64,000 nt of DNA, from NCBI RefSeq assembly GCF_004359575.1, contig NZ_SCWF01000011.1, forward strand, positions 1 through 64,000, in the 5' to 3' direction. Shown here in pieces: positions 55,201-63,721 of the stretch (positions within the stretch are counted from its first letter, which is position 1; each line of letters begins with the position of its first letter). The notes under the pieces were generated by a model. It was not told the DNA's origin. It worked only from the letters and a program-made list of their open reading frames with translations, and searched no databases. Source of the DNA: Macrococcus bovicus (GTDB taxonomy: Bacteria > Bacillota > Bacilli > Staphylococcales > Staphylococcaceae). Position numbers and translations under genes: made by a program.

Positions 55201-56817
55201 CTATTCTTTTTCCGCATAAATAAAGTTTGGCCGACTCAATGCATCAGTTTTTACATTTTTCACGTTTTCTTTTATTAACGTATTAGAGTAACCAAAATTT
55301 ACTGGCAAGATCGGTAATTCATCCATCAGAATATCTTCTGCTTGATGCAGTAATTCAAGACGTTTTTGATCATCCGTTGTTTTCAATGACTGATCAAGCA
55401 AAGCATCAAATTCTTTGTTCTTCCAGTTAGTGAAGTTGCTTGAACTGTTTGATGCATATAAGGCAAGTACCGGGTATGGATCAAGGAAGTCCCCGCCCCA
55501 GCCCATACGTGCCAGCTGGAAGTTCTTCTGCTTAAATGTATCGATATATGTTTTCCATTCCTGTCCTTCAATACTGACATCAATACCAAGATTCTGTTTC
55601 AGCATTTCCTGGATCACTTCTGCTGATTTTTTGTTGATGCCTTCACTGTTTGTTTTCAGCGTCAATTTCGGTAAAGCTGTTAACCCTTCTTCTTTCAATC
55701 CTTCTTTTAACAGTTGTTTTGCTTTTGCAGGATTATACTCATAGTACTTTTTACTTTCTTCACGGAAGTCTTTGCCGTCTGCGCCTTTAACGCCATATGA
55801 CACATAACCGTACGCTGGTTTCTGGCCGCCTTTTAAGACATTTTCAACAAATGACTGCCGGTCGATCGCGTAGCTTAATGCCTGACGAATTTTTTTATTG
55901 TCTACTGGTTTTTTGTTGACATTGAATGAATAAGTACCGACTGAGAAGTTCTCATAGCTGACGAGTTCCTTGCTGTCTTTGACACTTTTCAGAATATCAG
56001 CCGGGACAGATGCCAGAAGATCCAGATCACCGCTCTTATAAAGCTGATATTCTGTATTTGGATCAGCAACCATCCGGAAGTTGACGCCGCTTAGTTTCAC
56101 TTTATCTTTATCGTAGTATTGATCATTCTTTTCAATATCCAGTGAATCATTATGTTTCCAGTTTTTCAGTTTAAAAGGTCCATTAGAGACAAGTGTCTCT
56201 GCTTTAGATGCCCAGTCTTTCCCTTTAGCTACTGCTTCTTTTTCCACTGGATAGGCTGCTGCTCCGGTCAGTACTTTAGGGAAGAAACTAATCGGATCCT
56301 TCAGTTCAACTTGTAGTTTGTGGTCATCGATCGTCTTGATACCGACGTCTTCTAGTTTCCCTTTACCTGTATTATACGCTTCTGCTCCTTTAATGAAATA
56401 GAACGTTGAAGGACTGTATGCTGCTGTCTTCGGATTCAGGACACGTTCCCATGCATATTCAAAATCTTTCGCTGTCAGTTCTTTACCGTCTGACCATTTC
56501 AGGTTGTCTTTAATCGTGAATGTATAGGTCTTGCCATCTTCAGAGACATCTGCTTTTTCAGCTAAGTCAAGCTGAGGCTCACCGTTTTTACCTTTACGAT
56601 ATAAACCGCTGTAAATGCTGTCGATGACCCACCAAGATGTTGTATCAGACGCGAAGGCCGGGTCCAGTGTATAAGGTTCTCCACCCAGGTTAAGTTTTAG
56701 CGTCTGTTCTACTTTTTTCTCGCTTGAGCCTGATTTTTTATCCGTTTTTGAATCTGCGTTGCCACAACCTGCTAATAAAATAACCGCTGCTGCTAAACCA
56801 ATACCTAATTTTTTCAT
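55201..56817 (-). CDS. oppA: Oligopeptide ABC transporter substrate-binding lipoprotein
   Basis: 538 residues, a family 5 solute-binding protein. The lipobox is ILLAGCGN (cysteine near 19), and the mature protein starts LKLNLGGEPYTLDPAFASD with the typical WSDGKELTAKDFEYAW (near 105) and a late LGIDVSIEGQEWKTYIDTF (near 420). It captures oligopeptides outside the membrane. It is last in oppB-C-D-F-A, which lies behind a SAM riboswitch, so methionine-containing peptides are a likely cargo. Confidence 0.93.
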   Translation of the reverse strand: MKKLGIGLAAAVILLAGCGNADSKTDKKSGSSEKKVEQTLKLNLGGEPYTLDPAFASDTTSWWVIDSIYSGLYRKGKNGEPQLDLAEKADVSEDGKTYTFTIKDNLKWSDGKELTAKDFEYAWERVLNPKTAAYSPSTFYFIKGAEAYNTGKGKLEDVGIKTIDDHKLQVELKDPISFFPKVLTGAAAYPVEKEAVAKGKDWASKAETLVSNGPFKLKNWKHNDSLDIEKNDQYYDKDKVKLSGVNFRMVADPNTEYQLYKSGDLDLLASVPADILKSVKDSKELVSYENFSVGTYSFNVNKKPVDNKKIRQALSYAIDRQSFVENVLKGGQKPAYGYVSYGVKGADGKDFREESKKYYEYNPAKAKQLLKEGLKEEGLTALPKLTLKTNSEGINKKSAEVIQEMLKQNLGIDVSIEGQEWKTYIDTFKQKNFQLARMGWGGDFLDPYPVLALYASNSSSNFTNWKNKEFDALLDQSLKTTDDQKRLELLHQAEDILMDELPILPVNFGYSNTLIKENVKNVKTDALSRPNFIYAEKE

Positions 56818-56831
56818 TTATATATCCCCCT

Positions 56832-57698
56832 TTAATGTACAGCCACTAGATGGCTGTCTGATATTTGCTGATATGATTTGACCGCTCCGTAGTCCGGTCG
56901 GTCTACTGATACTTCGTTTACACGGCGGTCTTTTGGATGCTGTACTGGACTTGAATCCATCAACCGTTTTGTATAAGGATGCTTGGGATTGCTGAAGAGC
57001 TCTTCACTTTCTGCGATTTCCAGAATCGAACCGTTATACATGACAATGATCCGGTCACTGATATAGCGGACTACATTGAGATCATGACCGATAAACAGAT
57101 AAGTCAATTCTTTCTCTCGTTGTAATTTGCGAATCAAATTAAGGACCTGCGCCTGTACCGAAACATCGAGTGCGGAAATAGGTTCGTCTGCCACTAGAAA
57201 CTCAGGCTCAACCGCCAGTGCTCTCGCTATTCCAACACGCTGCTTCTGGCCGCCTGACAGTTCAGAGGGATAGCGGTCCTTGAACTGACTGGATAATCCT
57301 ACTTCATTCAGTCGATCCCGGACAAAAGTATCCTCATCGCCAACAGGAATACCGAATCCTCTAACTCCTTCTAATATAATGTCATGTACTTTCATCCGAG
57401 GATTAAGAGATGAATCCGGATCCTGAAAAATCATCTGAACCTGACGCCTGAAGTTCTTCAGTTCTTTCTTGGACAGCGTATCAATTGACTGTCCTTTAAA
57501 ATGAATACTGCCATGCTGATAAGGTTCTATTTTAGTCAGAAGTTTACCCAATGTAGACTTCCCGCTGCCACTCTCACCGACGACACCTAATACTTCACCT
57601 TCATTAATCGTGAAAGAGACGTTATGCAAAATCTGCACGGGTGGTCCTACTTTTTGGGGATAAAATTTATCCACCTGTTCAATCGTCATCAGGCTCAT
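56832..57698 (-). CDS. oppF: Oligopeptide ABC transporter ATPase OppF
   Basis: 288 residues: Walker A GVVGESGSGKSTLGKLL (near 37), signature LSGGQKQRVGIARAL (near 145) and Walker B FLVADEPISALDVS (near 165). The C-terminal oligopeptide/dipeptide extension is present but short. Its ATG overlaps the oppD stop (TAATG), so it is translationally coupled. Confidence 0.94.
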   Translation of the reverse strand: MSLMTIEQVDKFYPQKVGPPVQILHNVSFTINEGEVLGVVGESGSGKSTLGKLLTKIEPYQHGSIHFKGQSIDTLSKKELKNFRRQVQMIFQDPDSSLNPRMKVHDIILEGVRGFGIPVGDEDTFVRDRLNEVGLSSQFKDRYPSELSGGQKQRVGIARALAVEPEFLVADEPISALDVSVQAQVLNLIRKLQREKELTYLFIGHDLNVVRYISDRIIVMYNGSILEIAESEELFSNPKHPYTKRLMDSSPVQHPKDRRVNEVSVDRPDYGAVKSYQQISDSHLVAVH

Positions 57699-58663
57699 TA
57701 AGTTCTCACCTCCTCAAGCCAGCAGTCTACTTGATGGTCCTGCTTCTGTGTCGTTGCCGGATAATGTGAAATACAGATATTCATGGCATGTGGACAACGA
57801 TCGGCAAACGGACAACCTTGCGGGATTTCGTGTGCCATAGAAGGTCTCCCTTTAATAGAGTATAAAGGCTGACTTCTATCTGTATCCTCTTTAATCAGTG
57901 AAGCCAGTAATCCTGCTGTATAAGGATGTCTAGGATGGTTAAAGATATCCTCTACAGACCCTTGTTCAACTATTCTGCCGCTATACATCACAGCCACCCG
58001 GTCTGCTATCTCAGCGACAACGCCTAAGTCATGAGTAATCAGCAGAATGGCACTGCCTCTCTCTTCTTTCAACTTCTGCAAAAGCGATAAAATCTGCTTC
58101 TGTGTCGTGACGTCTAACGCTGTAGTCGGCTCATCGGCAATGACCAGGTCAGGTGATAAAGCCAGCGCCATGGCAATGACGATACGCTGGCGCATGCCGC
58201 CGGACAGCTCATGCGGATACTGTTTAAGTCTCGCTTCCGGCAAAGTGATTTCCACACTTTTCAGCAGACGGATAGCTTCATCCCTTGCGGCTTTCCTGGA
58301 ATATTTCTTTTTGATGATAAATATCTCCATCAGCTGTTTACCTATCGTAAGTGTAGGATTGAGTGAGGTCATTGGGTCCTGGAAAATCATGCCGAGTTGA
58401 TGCCCTCTGATATTCAGCCAGTCTTTATTCTTTATCTTCTGCAGGTCCTGGTTGTTGAACTGAATCTGCTCTGCATTCAGGTTAAGATTCCCTGCCTGCA
58501 TCCCCGCGATTGACTGTGTCGTAATACTTTTACCGCTGCCACTCTCACCGACAATAGCGAATACTTCTCCACGTTCAACCTTGAAAGAGACCCCTTTAAC
58601 AATAGGGATGGCTTTCTTCTTCGTGATGACTTGAAGATTTTTTACTGTGAGTAATTCTGTCAT
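57698..58663 (-). CDS. oppD: Oligopeptide ABC transporter ATPase OppD
   Basis: 321 residues: Walker A AIVGESGSGKSITTQSI (near 36), LSGGMRQRIVIAMAL (near 155) and LVIADEPTTALDVT. The C-terminal cysteine motif GCPFADRCPHAMNIC (near 285), typical of OppD/DppD and able to bind an iron-sulfur cluster in some homologues, is complete. AGGAGG precedes the ATG. Confidence 0.94.
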   Translation of the reverse strand: MTELLTVKNLQVITKKKAIPIVKGVSFKVERGEVFAIVGESGSGKSITTQSIAGMQAGNLNLNAEQIQFNNQDLQKIKNKDWLNIRGHQLGMIFQDPMTSLNPTLTIGKQLMEIFIIKKKYSRKAARDEAIRLLKSVEITLPEARLKQYPHELSGGMRQRIVIAMALALSPDLVIADEPTTALDVTTQKQILSLLQKLKEERGSAILLITHDLGVVAEIADRVAVMYSGRIVEQGSVEDIFNHPRHPYTAGLLASLIKEDTDRSQPLYSIKGRPSMAHEIPQGCPFADRCPHAMNICISHYPATTQKQDHQVDCWLEEVRT

Positions 58664-58672
58664 ATATTCCTC

Positions 58673-59605
58673 CTAGTCTACTTCAACTTGAAGTGTGTCC
58701 TGTAAACCGTCACCTATCGCATTGAAAGAAAACATGGTCAGTGCAATCAGTAGAGATGGAAATAATAAGCGCCACCATTCACCACTTAAGATCACACCGA
58801 GCGCGTCATTCGCCATCGTCCCCCAGCTGGCAGCAGGTGCCTGCACACCAAGTCCGAGGAAGCTGAGAAAAGATTCAGCGAAGATAGCAGATGGAATGGT
58901 GAAGGTCAGGTTGACAATAATGACCGCCATAATATTCGGAATGATGTGCTTCAGCAGTATACTTGCATGACTCGTACCGAGAAGTTCAGCTGCCGTGACG
59001 AACTGCTGCTGCTTAACCTGCAGCACCTGTCCTCTTACAATTCGTGCCATGCTGACCCAGCCTGTCAGACTCAGTGCAATAATCATAGTGACTAGCCCCG
59101 GTTTCATCAGGACAAGTAACAGAATCACCACAAGCAGATAAGGCACACCGTATAAAATCTCAACAACCCTCATCAGAAAACCATCGATTCTATCTCCCCA
59201 TTTGCCACGACCTGCTGCATAACCTGAAATCGCTCCGACGACGATGCCGACAACGATATCAATCAGTGCTGCAATAATCCCGATGGATAAAGAGATACGG
59301 GCCCCCAGCCAGATACGCGTGAAGACATCTCGTCCTAAGTCATCTGTACCAAACCAGTATTTACTGTCAGGTGCGAGATTCGCTTCAATCAGAGACTGTT
59401 TGCTTCCTTCATAACCCGAGATCATCGGCCCTATAATAGCCATTACTAAAATACAAAATAGTACAAATATACCTAAAATAGCCATCTTATGATTAAAAAA
59501 AGAAAGAAGCAGCTGTTTCCGGGTAGAAGCGCGCTTTAAAATAACGTCCTGTCCATCATCTCTTGGTGTTAATTTCTCGAACGAAGTATCTGTGTAACTA
59601 TTCAA
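58673..59605 (-). CDS. oppC: Oligopeptide ABC transporter permease OppC
   Basis: About 310 residues with six membrane helices. The N-terminal OppC_N segment (FFNHKMAILGIFVLFCILVMA) is followed by WFGTDDLGRDVFTRI and the BPD_transp_1 loop with EAA-like AAELLGTSHASILLKHIIPN. Its start is ambiguous: AAGGAG is best spaced from a TTG at 59605, while GTG codons at 59617 and 59614 are too close. It overlaps oppB. Confidence 0.92.
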   Translation of the reverse strand: MNSYTDTSFEKLTPRDDGQDVILKRASTRKQLLLSFFNHKMAILGIFVLFCILVMAIIGPMISGYEGSKQSLIEANLAPDSKYWFGTDDLGRDVFTRIWLGARISLSIGIIAALIDIVVGIVVGAISGYAAGRGKWGDRIDGFLMRVVEILYGVPYLLVVILLLVLMKPGLVTMIIALSLTGWVSMARIVRGQVLQVKQQQFVTAAELLGTSHASILLKHIIPNIMAVIIVNLTFTIPSAIFAESFLSFLGLGVQAPAASWGTMANDALGVILSGEWWRLLFPSLLIALTMFSFNAIGDGLQDTLQVEVD

Positions 59606-60530
59606 ATCTCTCACCACTCCTTAAAGAAATTCTTGGGTCAATCAGACGGTAACAGATATCAACGAGCAGCAACGTCAATAATAATATAAAACTGTAGAAA
59701 ATCGTCGTTCCCATGATGACTGGATAGTCCCGGTTGAAAATACTCTCCACAAAATATTTGCCGATACCTGGAATGGAGAAGACCTTTTCGATGACAAACG
59801 TGCCGGTCACGACTGAAGCAAATAACGGACCGAGAAATGTAATAACAGGCAGTAATGTATTACGCAGTACGTGCTGCGTGAGTATGTAAATCATCGGTAA
59901 ACCTTTTGCTTTCGCCGTGCGAATATAGTTGGAGTTCAGCACTTCAATCATATTACTCCGAACATAACGGGTGATAATCGCAAGCGGACCTACAGCAAGC
60001 GCGATACTCGGTAAGATTGAGTGCCACCATGTATCAAAGTTGGCAATAGGAAGAATCTGCCATTCTACGCCGAAATACTTAATCAGCAGTGGTGCGAGAA
60101 TAAAACTTGGAACCGAGATACCAATAATCGCAATGAATAATGCCAGAAAATCCAGAAAGCGGTGCTTATAAATCGCTGCGATAGTCCCTAGAATGATGCC
60201 ACCAATCAGTGCAATGACAATAGACTGAATACCGAGAAGCGCGGACGCGCCAATCCCTTCACCAATAATAGTATTAACATCCCGGCTTTCTGACTGAATA
60301 GAAGGTCCGAGATCAAACATCGCAATATTCTTAAGGTAAATAAAATACTGATTCAAAACCGGTTGATCCAGATGAAACTTCGCCTTCATATGGTTCAGCT
60401 GTTCTTCTGATAATGCTTTGGAATCATTTGAGAACGGATCGCCAGGAATGGAATGCATGATGATAAATGTTACTGTGATAATCAGCCACATTGTGATAAT
60501 GATACTGGCGATCTTACGAACAATGACCAA
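59598..60530 (-). CDS. oppB: Oligopeptide ABC transporter permease OppB
   Basis: About 310 residues with six membrane helices; FIIMHSIPGDPF (near 30) and the EAA loop region IRTAKAKGLPMIYILTQHVLRN (near 200) are typical. The likely start is a TTG at 60530, seven bases after AAGGAGG. An upstream ATG at 60551 would include the RBS as codons. It is the first gene of the operon, directly after the SAM riboswitch. Confidence 0.92.
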   Translation of the reverse strand: MVIVRKIASIIITMWLIITVTFIIMHSIPGDPFSNDSKALSEEQLNHMKAKFHLDQPVLNQYFIYLKNIAMFDLGPSIQSESRDVNTIIGEGIGASALLGIQSIVIALIGGIILGTIAAIYKHRFLDFLALFIAIIGISVPSFILAPLLIKYFGVEWQILPIANFDTWWHSILPSIALAVGPLAIITRYVRSNMIEVLNSNYIRTAKAKGLPMIYILTQHVLRNTLLPVITFLGPLFASVVTGTFVIEKVFSIPGIGKYFVESIFNRDYPVIMGTTIFYSFILLLTLLLVDICYRLIDPRISLRSGERFE

Positions 60531-60560
60531 CGATAAACCCTCCTTCTGCATTTAACTCCA

Positions 60561-60600
60561 CAAAAAAATCCCATGGACAAGAACAAGTCCACAGGAATAT
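60561..60600 (-). terminator. Expression-platform terminator of the opp SAM riboswitch
   Basis: Minus strand: CCTGTGGAC-TTGTTCTT-GTCCATGGG followed by seven T, 30 nt before the oppB start. Confidence 0.92.
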
Positions 60601-60613
60601 ATACCGAGTCTTG

Positions 60614-60715
60614 TCTTATCTTTACAACTTTCGTTGCAGGAATTGGCACAGTGTTCAAAAAGAATCTGCTGCCGAGGTTTCGTAGGGCCTATCCCTCCAC
60701 CTCTCTGGATAAGAG
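60614..60715 (-). promoter_or_regulatory. SAM-I riboswitch (S-box) of oppBCDFA
   Basis: Minus strand blocks: CTCTTATCCAGAGAGGTGGAGG, GGCCCTACGAAACCTCGGCAGC, TGTGCCAATTCCTGC and the closing AAAGATAAGA. P1 pairs CTTATC with GATAAG. A terminator follows. SAM should therefore repress the transporter. A candidate promoter lies upstream (TTGACT, 16 bp, TAACAT, about 60774-60747). Confidence 0.95.
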
Positions 60716-60884
60716 TTAAATTATTTATTTAATTTTTATAACTTTATGTTACAACAAAAAAATATGAAGTCAACATCAATTTTTAAAGTTTTCAATAGAC
60801 GGAATAATCAGATAAATATTTTTTCTTGAACATCAGAATTAAATATTCAGACGAAAAGTCTATCACAATCATTGTTTTACAACG

Positions 60885-61166
60885 TTAAAAAGAGTCTTTT
60901 GTTCTCATTTTGTTAAGCTCAGATTTTTGCTTTTGGAAGAGTTCTTTTCTCGCTTTGTAGAAAATTCCGCCAAGAAATGCGTACATCAATAATGAAATCA
61001 ACAAGGCTGGAATTATTTTTTCTTCACCCGTATAAATTTGATAGCTTACGAATGCTGTATAACCCAGCGGCACTATAAGTCCTAGCCATTTATTTCTCAT
61101 TGAAGATAAAATATGCTGTGCACCAAACATAATGACATAGATCAAAATATCCCATAAGTCATTCAC
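60885..61166 (-). CDS. Small membrane protein of the DUF2089 pair
   Basis: 93 residues with three hydrophobic segments (IYVIMFGAQHI, WLGLIVPLGYTAFVSYQIY, IIPALLISLLMYAFLGGIFY) and a charged tail (ARKELFQKQKSELNKMRTK). It starts at a GTG 1 bp past the DUF2089 stop, with GGGGAG as RBS, so the two are coupled. Function unknown. Confidence 0.7.
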   Translation of the reverse strand: MNDLWDILIYVIMFGAQHILSSMRNKWLGLIVPLGYTAFVSYQIYTGEEKIIPALLISLLMYAFLGGIFYKARKELFQKQKSELNKMRTKDSF

Positions 61167-61167
61167 A

Positions 61168-61464
61168 TTATTCTCCCCTTTCAGCTTTGTATAATTTAAT
61201 TAATTTTTTAGCTTCATCCAGTGTGATGACTTCGTCTATAGCAAGTGATTTAACGTAACTGATAAATTCTGAGTTCTCTTCTTTATCAGCGACTTCAATC
61301 TTCTGAATCAAGCTATTAAGTCTGACTCGAACCGTTGGATACGAAACATCGTAAATTTTTGCGATACTTTTTAATGATCCTGATGCCAGGACAAATTTTT
61401 TCATAAATTCCAAATCTTCAATGCTTAATGCGAGCATCCATTCTGGTATATCATTTCTATCCAT
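61168..61464 (-). CDS. DUF2089 family HTH protein
   Basis: 98 residues. IPEWMLALSIEDLEFMKKFVLASGSLKSIA and YDVSYPTVRVRLNSLIQKI (helix-turn-helix, near 40-60) are typical of DUF2089; this short form lacks the N-terminal zinc ribbon. It is probably a transcriptional regulator of itself and the small membrane gene downstream, as in similar two-gene units. AGGAGGA precedes the ATG. Confidence 0.82.
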   Translation of the reverse strand: MDRNDIPEWMLALSIEDLEFMKKFVLASGSLKSIAKIYDVSYPTVRVRLNSLIQKIEVADKEENSEFISYVKSLAIDEVITLDEAKKLIKLYKAERGE

Positions 61465-61606
61465 ATGATTCCTCCTAATTTTTATTTTACGACTTTTTAT
61501 TTTAATTTCAATATTGTTTTTAATATTATTAATAATAATTTAAATAAAGTTAATAAATAAAACTAAGCTCATGTATTTCGAGCTCGTTCTTGGAATATAA
61601 TTTCAG

Positions 61607-62135
61607 ATGAAAACTGATTCAAAAATCTTACAGTTGTATGGGTAATCATTTTCTTAAGTGCATACGAGAATACTGATAGTAAAAGCAGTGATAGTCAGAA
61701 AAATGAAAGTTGTATTGAAGCGAAGAGTACGAAATATCTGTAGAAGTAACTATTTAGGAAAAAAAGAGTGAACTGACAAAAAAATTTTTTATTCAGGATG
61801 ACGGGATGGGCACTACAAGTGAACTGGCATACTAGGCTGAAGGCGATAAAGTAGTAAAACAGGAGACACATCATATCATGGATCTCAAAAAACTGGGTTA
61901 CACTGAAGAAGAGGCTAAACAAGCCATGGATGCTGCAAATCAGAAATATAAAAAGAAACTAGACGGCTACAAGTATGATGTTAAATATACAGATACGCAA
62001 GTTGATGAAATCATCAGTGTCGACTACAAAGAAGTAGATATAGAAAAGCTCAAAGATATCCTGTCGGTTGATGGCAATGCAGATAGAAGCATTAGTATAA
62101 AGAAATCAGAAGAAATGTTAAAAGAAGCGGGCTAA
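61607..62135 (+). pseudogene. YehR-type (DUF1307) lipoprotein, decayed
   Basis: The C-terminal part is intact: HHIMDLKKLGYTEEEAKQAM through SIKKSEEMLKEAG, as in YehR. Upstream it is broken several times. The signal-lipobox segment WVIIFLSAYENTDSKSSD has Tyr (TAC) where the lipidated Cys is expected. Frames change between the signal, middle (IQDDGMGTTSELAY) and start (ATG at 61607). A TAG follows ELAY just before AEGDKVVKQET. The surviving downstream ATG at 61878 would give an 85-residue cytosolic fragment. Confidence 0.85.
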
Positions 62136-62154
62136 AAATTGAAGAATTAATCTA

Positions 62155-62188
62155 AAAGGGAACAGCGGGTGGTGCTGTTCCCTTTTAT
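62155..62188. terminator. Terminator after the yehR-like pseudogene
   Basis: AAAAGGGAACAGC-GGGTGGT-GCTGTTCCCTTTT; serves both strands. Confidence 0.85.
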
Positions 62189-62210
62189 TTATCTTCACTA
62201 TCTTAAGTCT

Positions 62211-62288
62211 CTACTCATTCCTTTTTTTCATTGCTATTAAAATGCCAAGTACCGTTCCAAAAATGATGAAAATCATGGCCAAAGACAT
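62211..62288 (-). CDS. 25-residue membrane peptide
   Basis: An ATG at 62288 with AAGGGGGA seven bases upstream opens a 25-codon frame, MSLAMIFIIFGTVLG then a short stretch ending KKRNE: a single membrane helix with a basic tail. It follows the 63-residue gene by 20 bp. The size and shape recall type I toxin-like or regulatory membrane peptides, but no antitoxin RNA is recognisable, and an ordinary accessory peptide is as likely. Confidence 0.45.
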   Translation of the reverse strand: MSLAMIFIIFGTVLGILIAMKKRNE

Positions 62289-62308
62289 CCTGGAATCCCC
62301 CTTACGAC

Positions 62309-62500
62309 TTACTTATCTTTCTTTTGCACCTTAATTCGTTCTAAATCTTCATCAGAAATCTTAAAAGTCACTTCTTCCGTCTCGGTATCCAGAAGAGCTT
62401 TAACTTCTATACCTTGATTAATAAATAGTCCCTTCTTCGTTTCTAATTTTAATGGCATAGCGCCATAAGTCATGGTTTTCATCTCTTTTTTAGCCCTCAT
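62309..62500 (-). CDS. Hypothetical protein, 63 residues
   Basis: No family recognised. A charged, soluble small protein (MTYGAMPLKLETKKGLF, VKALLDTETEEVTFKISDED) with Lys-rich ends. GGGGAG lies before the ATG at 62500. It is probably transcribed with the 25-residue peptide. Confidence 0.6.
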   Translation of the reverse strand: MRAKKEMKTMTYGAMPLKLETKKGLFINQGIEVKALLDTETEEVTFKISDEDLERIKVQKKDK

Positions 62501-62538
62501 AATCTCCCCACAGATATTGTATAAGCACTGATGTCTTA

Positions 62539-62591
62539 TTCACTTATTTCATGTACTCGATGTCCGGTAAAAAACAATATTACCGATCAGC
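62539..62591 (-). pseudogene. 3'-end remnant of a paralogue of the gene at 53641
   Basis: 48 of 53 bases match 53631-53683, including the frame LIGNIVFYRTSST-stop against LICNIVFYRPSSR-stop. The upstream coding part is absent or unrecognisable. Confidence 0.7.
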
Positions 62592-62785
62592 TTCCTTTGT
62601 TTTTACATATCATATCAAATATTGAGTGATTTTACAGTAATGAACAGGTCCGCTTATTACTCTTTTTTAAACATCCGGCTCAATAAAGCCTCATCAAAAT
62701 AAATCTACTTTCTTTACATAAAATTCAAGTTATAAGACATTTTTTATATTATAATGGAGGTATCTTACAATAAAGGGGAAATATA

Positions 62786-63226
62786 ATGAGACTGAATAAG
62801 CTTCTTATCGCATCTTTGACTATAGGTACTTTGCAACTTCCGACTATCACTATGACTGCATTCGCTGATGAAGGGGCTAAAACTGTGACGGGTGAGATTT
62901 TACCTGCATCTACCGATACGGATGGTGATGGCTGGGCGAATGTCGGCTTTGATCCATCTGGACTGCCGGCTGCAGACCTCGAGAAGGTGAACCAGCTGAC
63001 CATTCAAAAAGACTCGGGCCAATTATCTCAAGTAGAATATAATGAGCAAGTGGCTGCTATCTTTAAACAGACATCTGAAAACCAGCAAAGTGTTCAGACG
63101 CAACAGGATCAGACGACCATTACACAGCTGCCTGATACAGGTGAGGAGAACCGTTCAACTGGAATCGTTGTTATGGGCATCCTCTTACTGGCATTTGGCC
63201 TCAGACTGATAACAAGACATGCCTAA
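62786..63226 (+). CDS. Small LPDTG cell-wall-anchored protein
   Basis: 146 residues: a signal peptide (KLLIASLTIGTLQLPTITMTAFA), an acidic segment with the calcium-like loop DTDGDGW (near 45), a helical Gln-rich stretch (SENQQSVQTQQDQTT), then LPDTGEEN, a hydrophobic helix (GIVVMGILLLAFGL) and a basic tail. It should be fixed to peptidoglycan by sortase A. The exposed part is only about 90 residues, with no adhesin domain seen. AAAGGGG precedes the ATG. Confidence 0.88.
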   Translation: MRLNKLLIASLTIGTLQLPTITMTAFADEGAKTVTGEILPASTDTDGDGWANVGFDPSGLPAADLEKVNQLTIQKDSGQLSQVEYNEQVAAIFKQTSENQQSVQTQQDQTTITQLPDTGEENRSTGIVVMGILLLAFGLRLITRHA

Positions 63227-63229
63227 TAT

Positions 63230-63268
63230 CAAAGACCTTCTCAGCTCCATGCTTGAGAAGGTCTTTTT
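63230..63268 (+). terminator. Terminator of the LPDTG gene
   Basis: AAAGACCTTCTCA-GCTCCATGCT-TGAGAAGGTCTTTTTT. Confidence 0.9.
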
Positions 63269-63297
63269 TAGAATCTGAGAATCTGTCAGTAATGCCG

Positions 63298-63609
63298 CTA
63301 CAGTGCAGCCAGCTGACTCAGCCGGTAATCCAACGTCTTAAAATCAATGATGCGGGCCTGCCGGTGAAATTCCCGGCCATCAGCAAATAAAATAACAAAC
63401 GGCGCCGTAAATAAAGACAGCTGACCCGCCGCTTCCGGCATGTCATTGACCAGAATCTTCGCGTGCGGAATATCATAACGAACAAGTTGTTCTTCGACCT
63501 TCGGCAGATCAGCATGACAGACGCTGCACCCTTCAGACATGACGTACAGGACAAATTTCTCTCCAGCCATACGCTCTGTCAGCTCCGTATAATGATGAAT
63601 CTGTTCCAT
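63298..63609 (-). CDS. Thioredoxin-like protein
   Basis: 103 residues with a thioredoxin fold. The redox site is SEGCSVCHAD (CxxC, near 29-32), and the cis-proline is in FTAPFVILFADG (near 70). There is no signal peptide, so it is cytosolic. The sequence departs from classical TrxA (WCGPC), so it is a Trx-like reductase of unknown partner. GGAGGTGAAGCG precedes the ATG. Confidence 0.85.
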   Translation of the reverse strand: MEQIHHYTELTERMAGEKFVLYVMSEGCSVCHADLPKVEEQLVRYDIPHAKILVNDMPEAAGQLSLFTAPFVILFADGREFHRQARIIDFKTLDYRLSQLAAL

Positions 63610-63667
63610 CGCTTCACCTCCTACTGAAATCTTAACAGACTCTCCTCTTCAGTTCTTTAATGACAAA

Positions 63668-63706
63668 AATAGATGAGGCTTAAACAGGTGCCTCATCTAT
63701 TTTTTG
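63668..63706 (-). terminator. Terminator of the gene at the right edge
   Basis: Minus strand: AATAGATGAGGC-ACCTGTTTAA-GCCTCATCTATTTTT, a long stem with T-run. Confidence 0.9.
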
Positions 63707-63721
63707 CATGCTTTCAGACAC

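Noticed and set aside
61695-61922. A 75-codon minus-strand ORF rich in Phe
   Set aside because: It is antisense to the yehR-like pseudogene; the Phe-rich sequence comes from A-rich coding DNA on the other strand.
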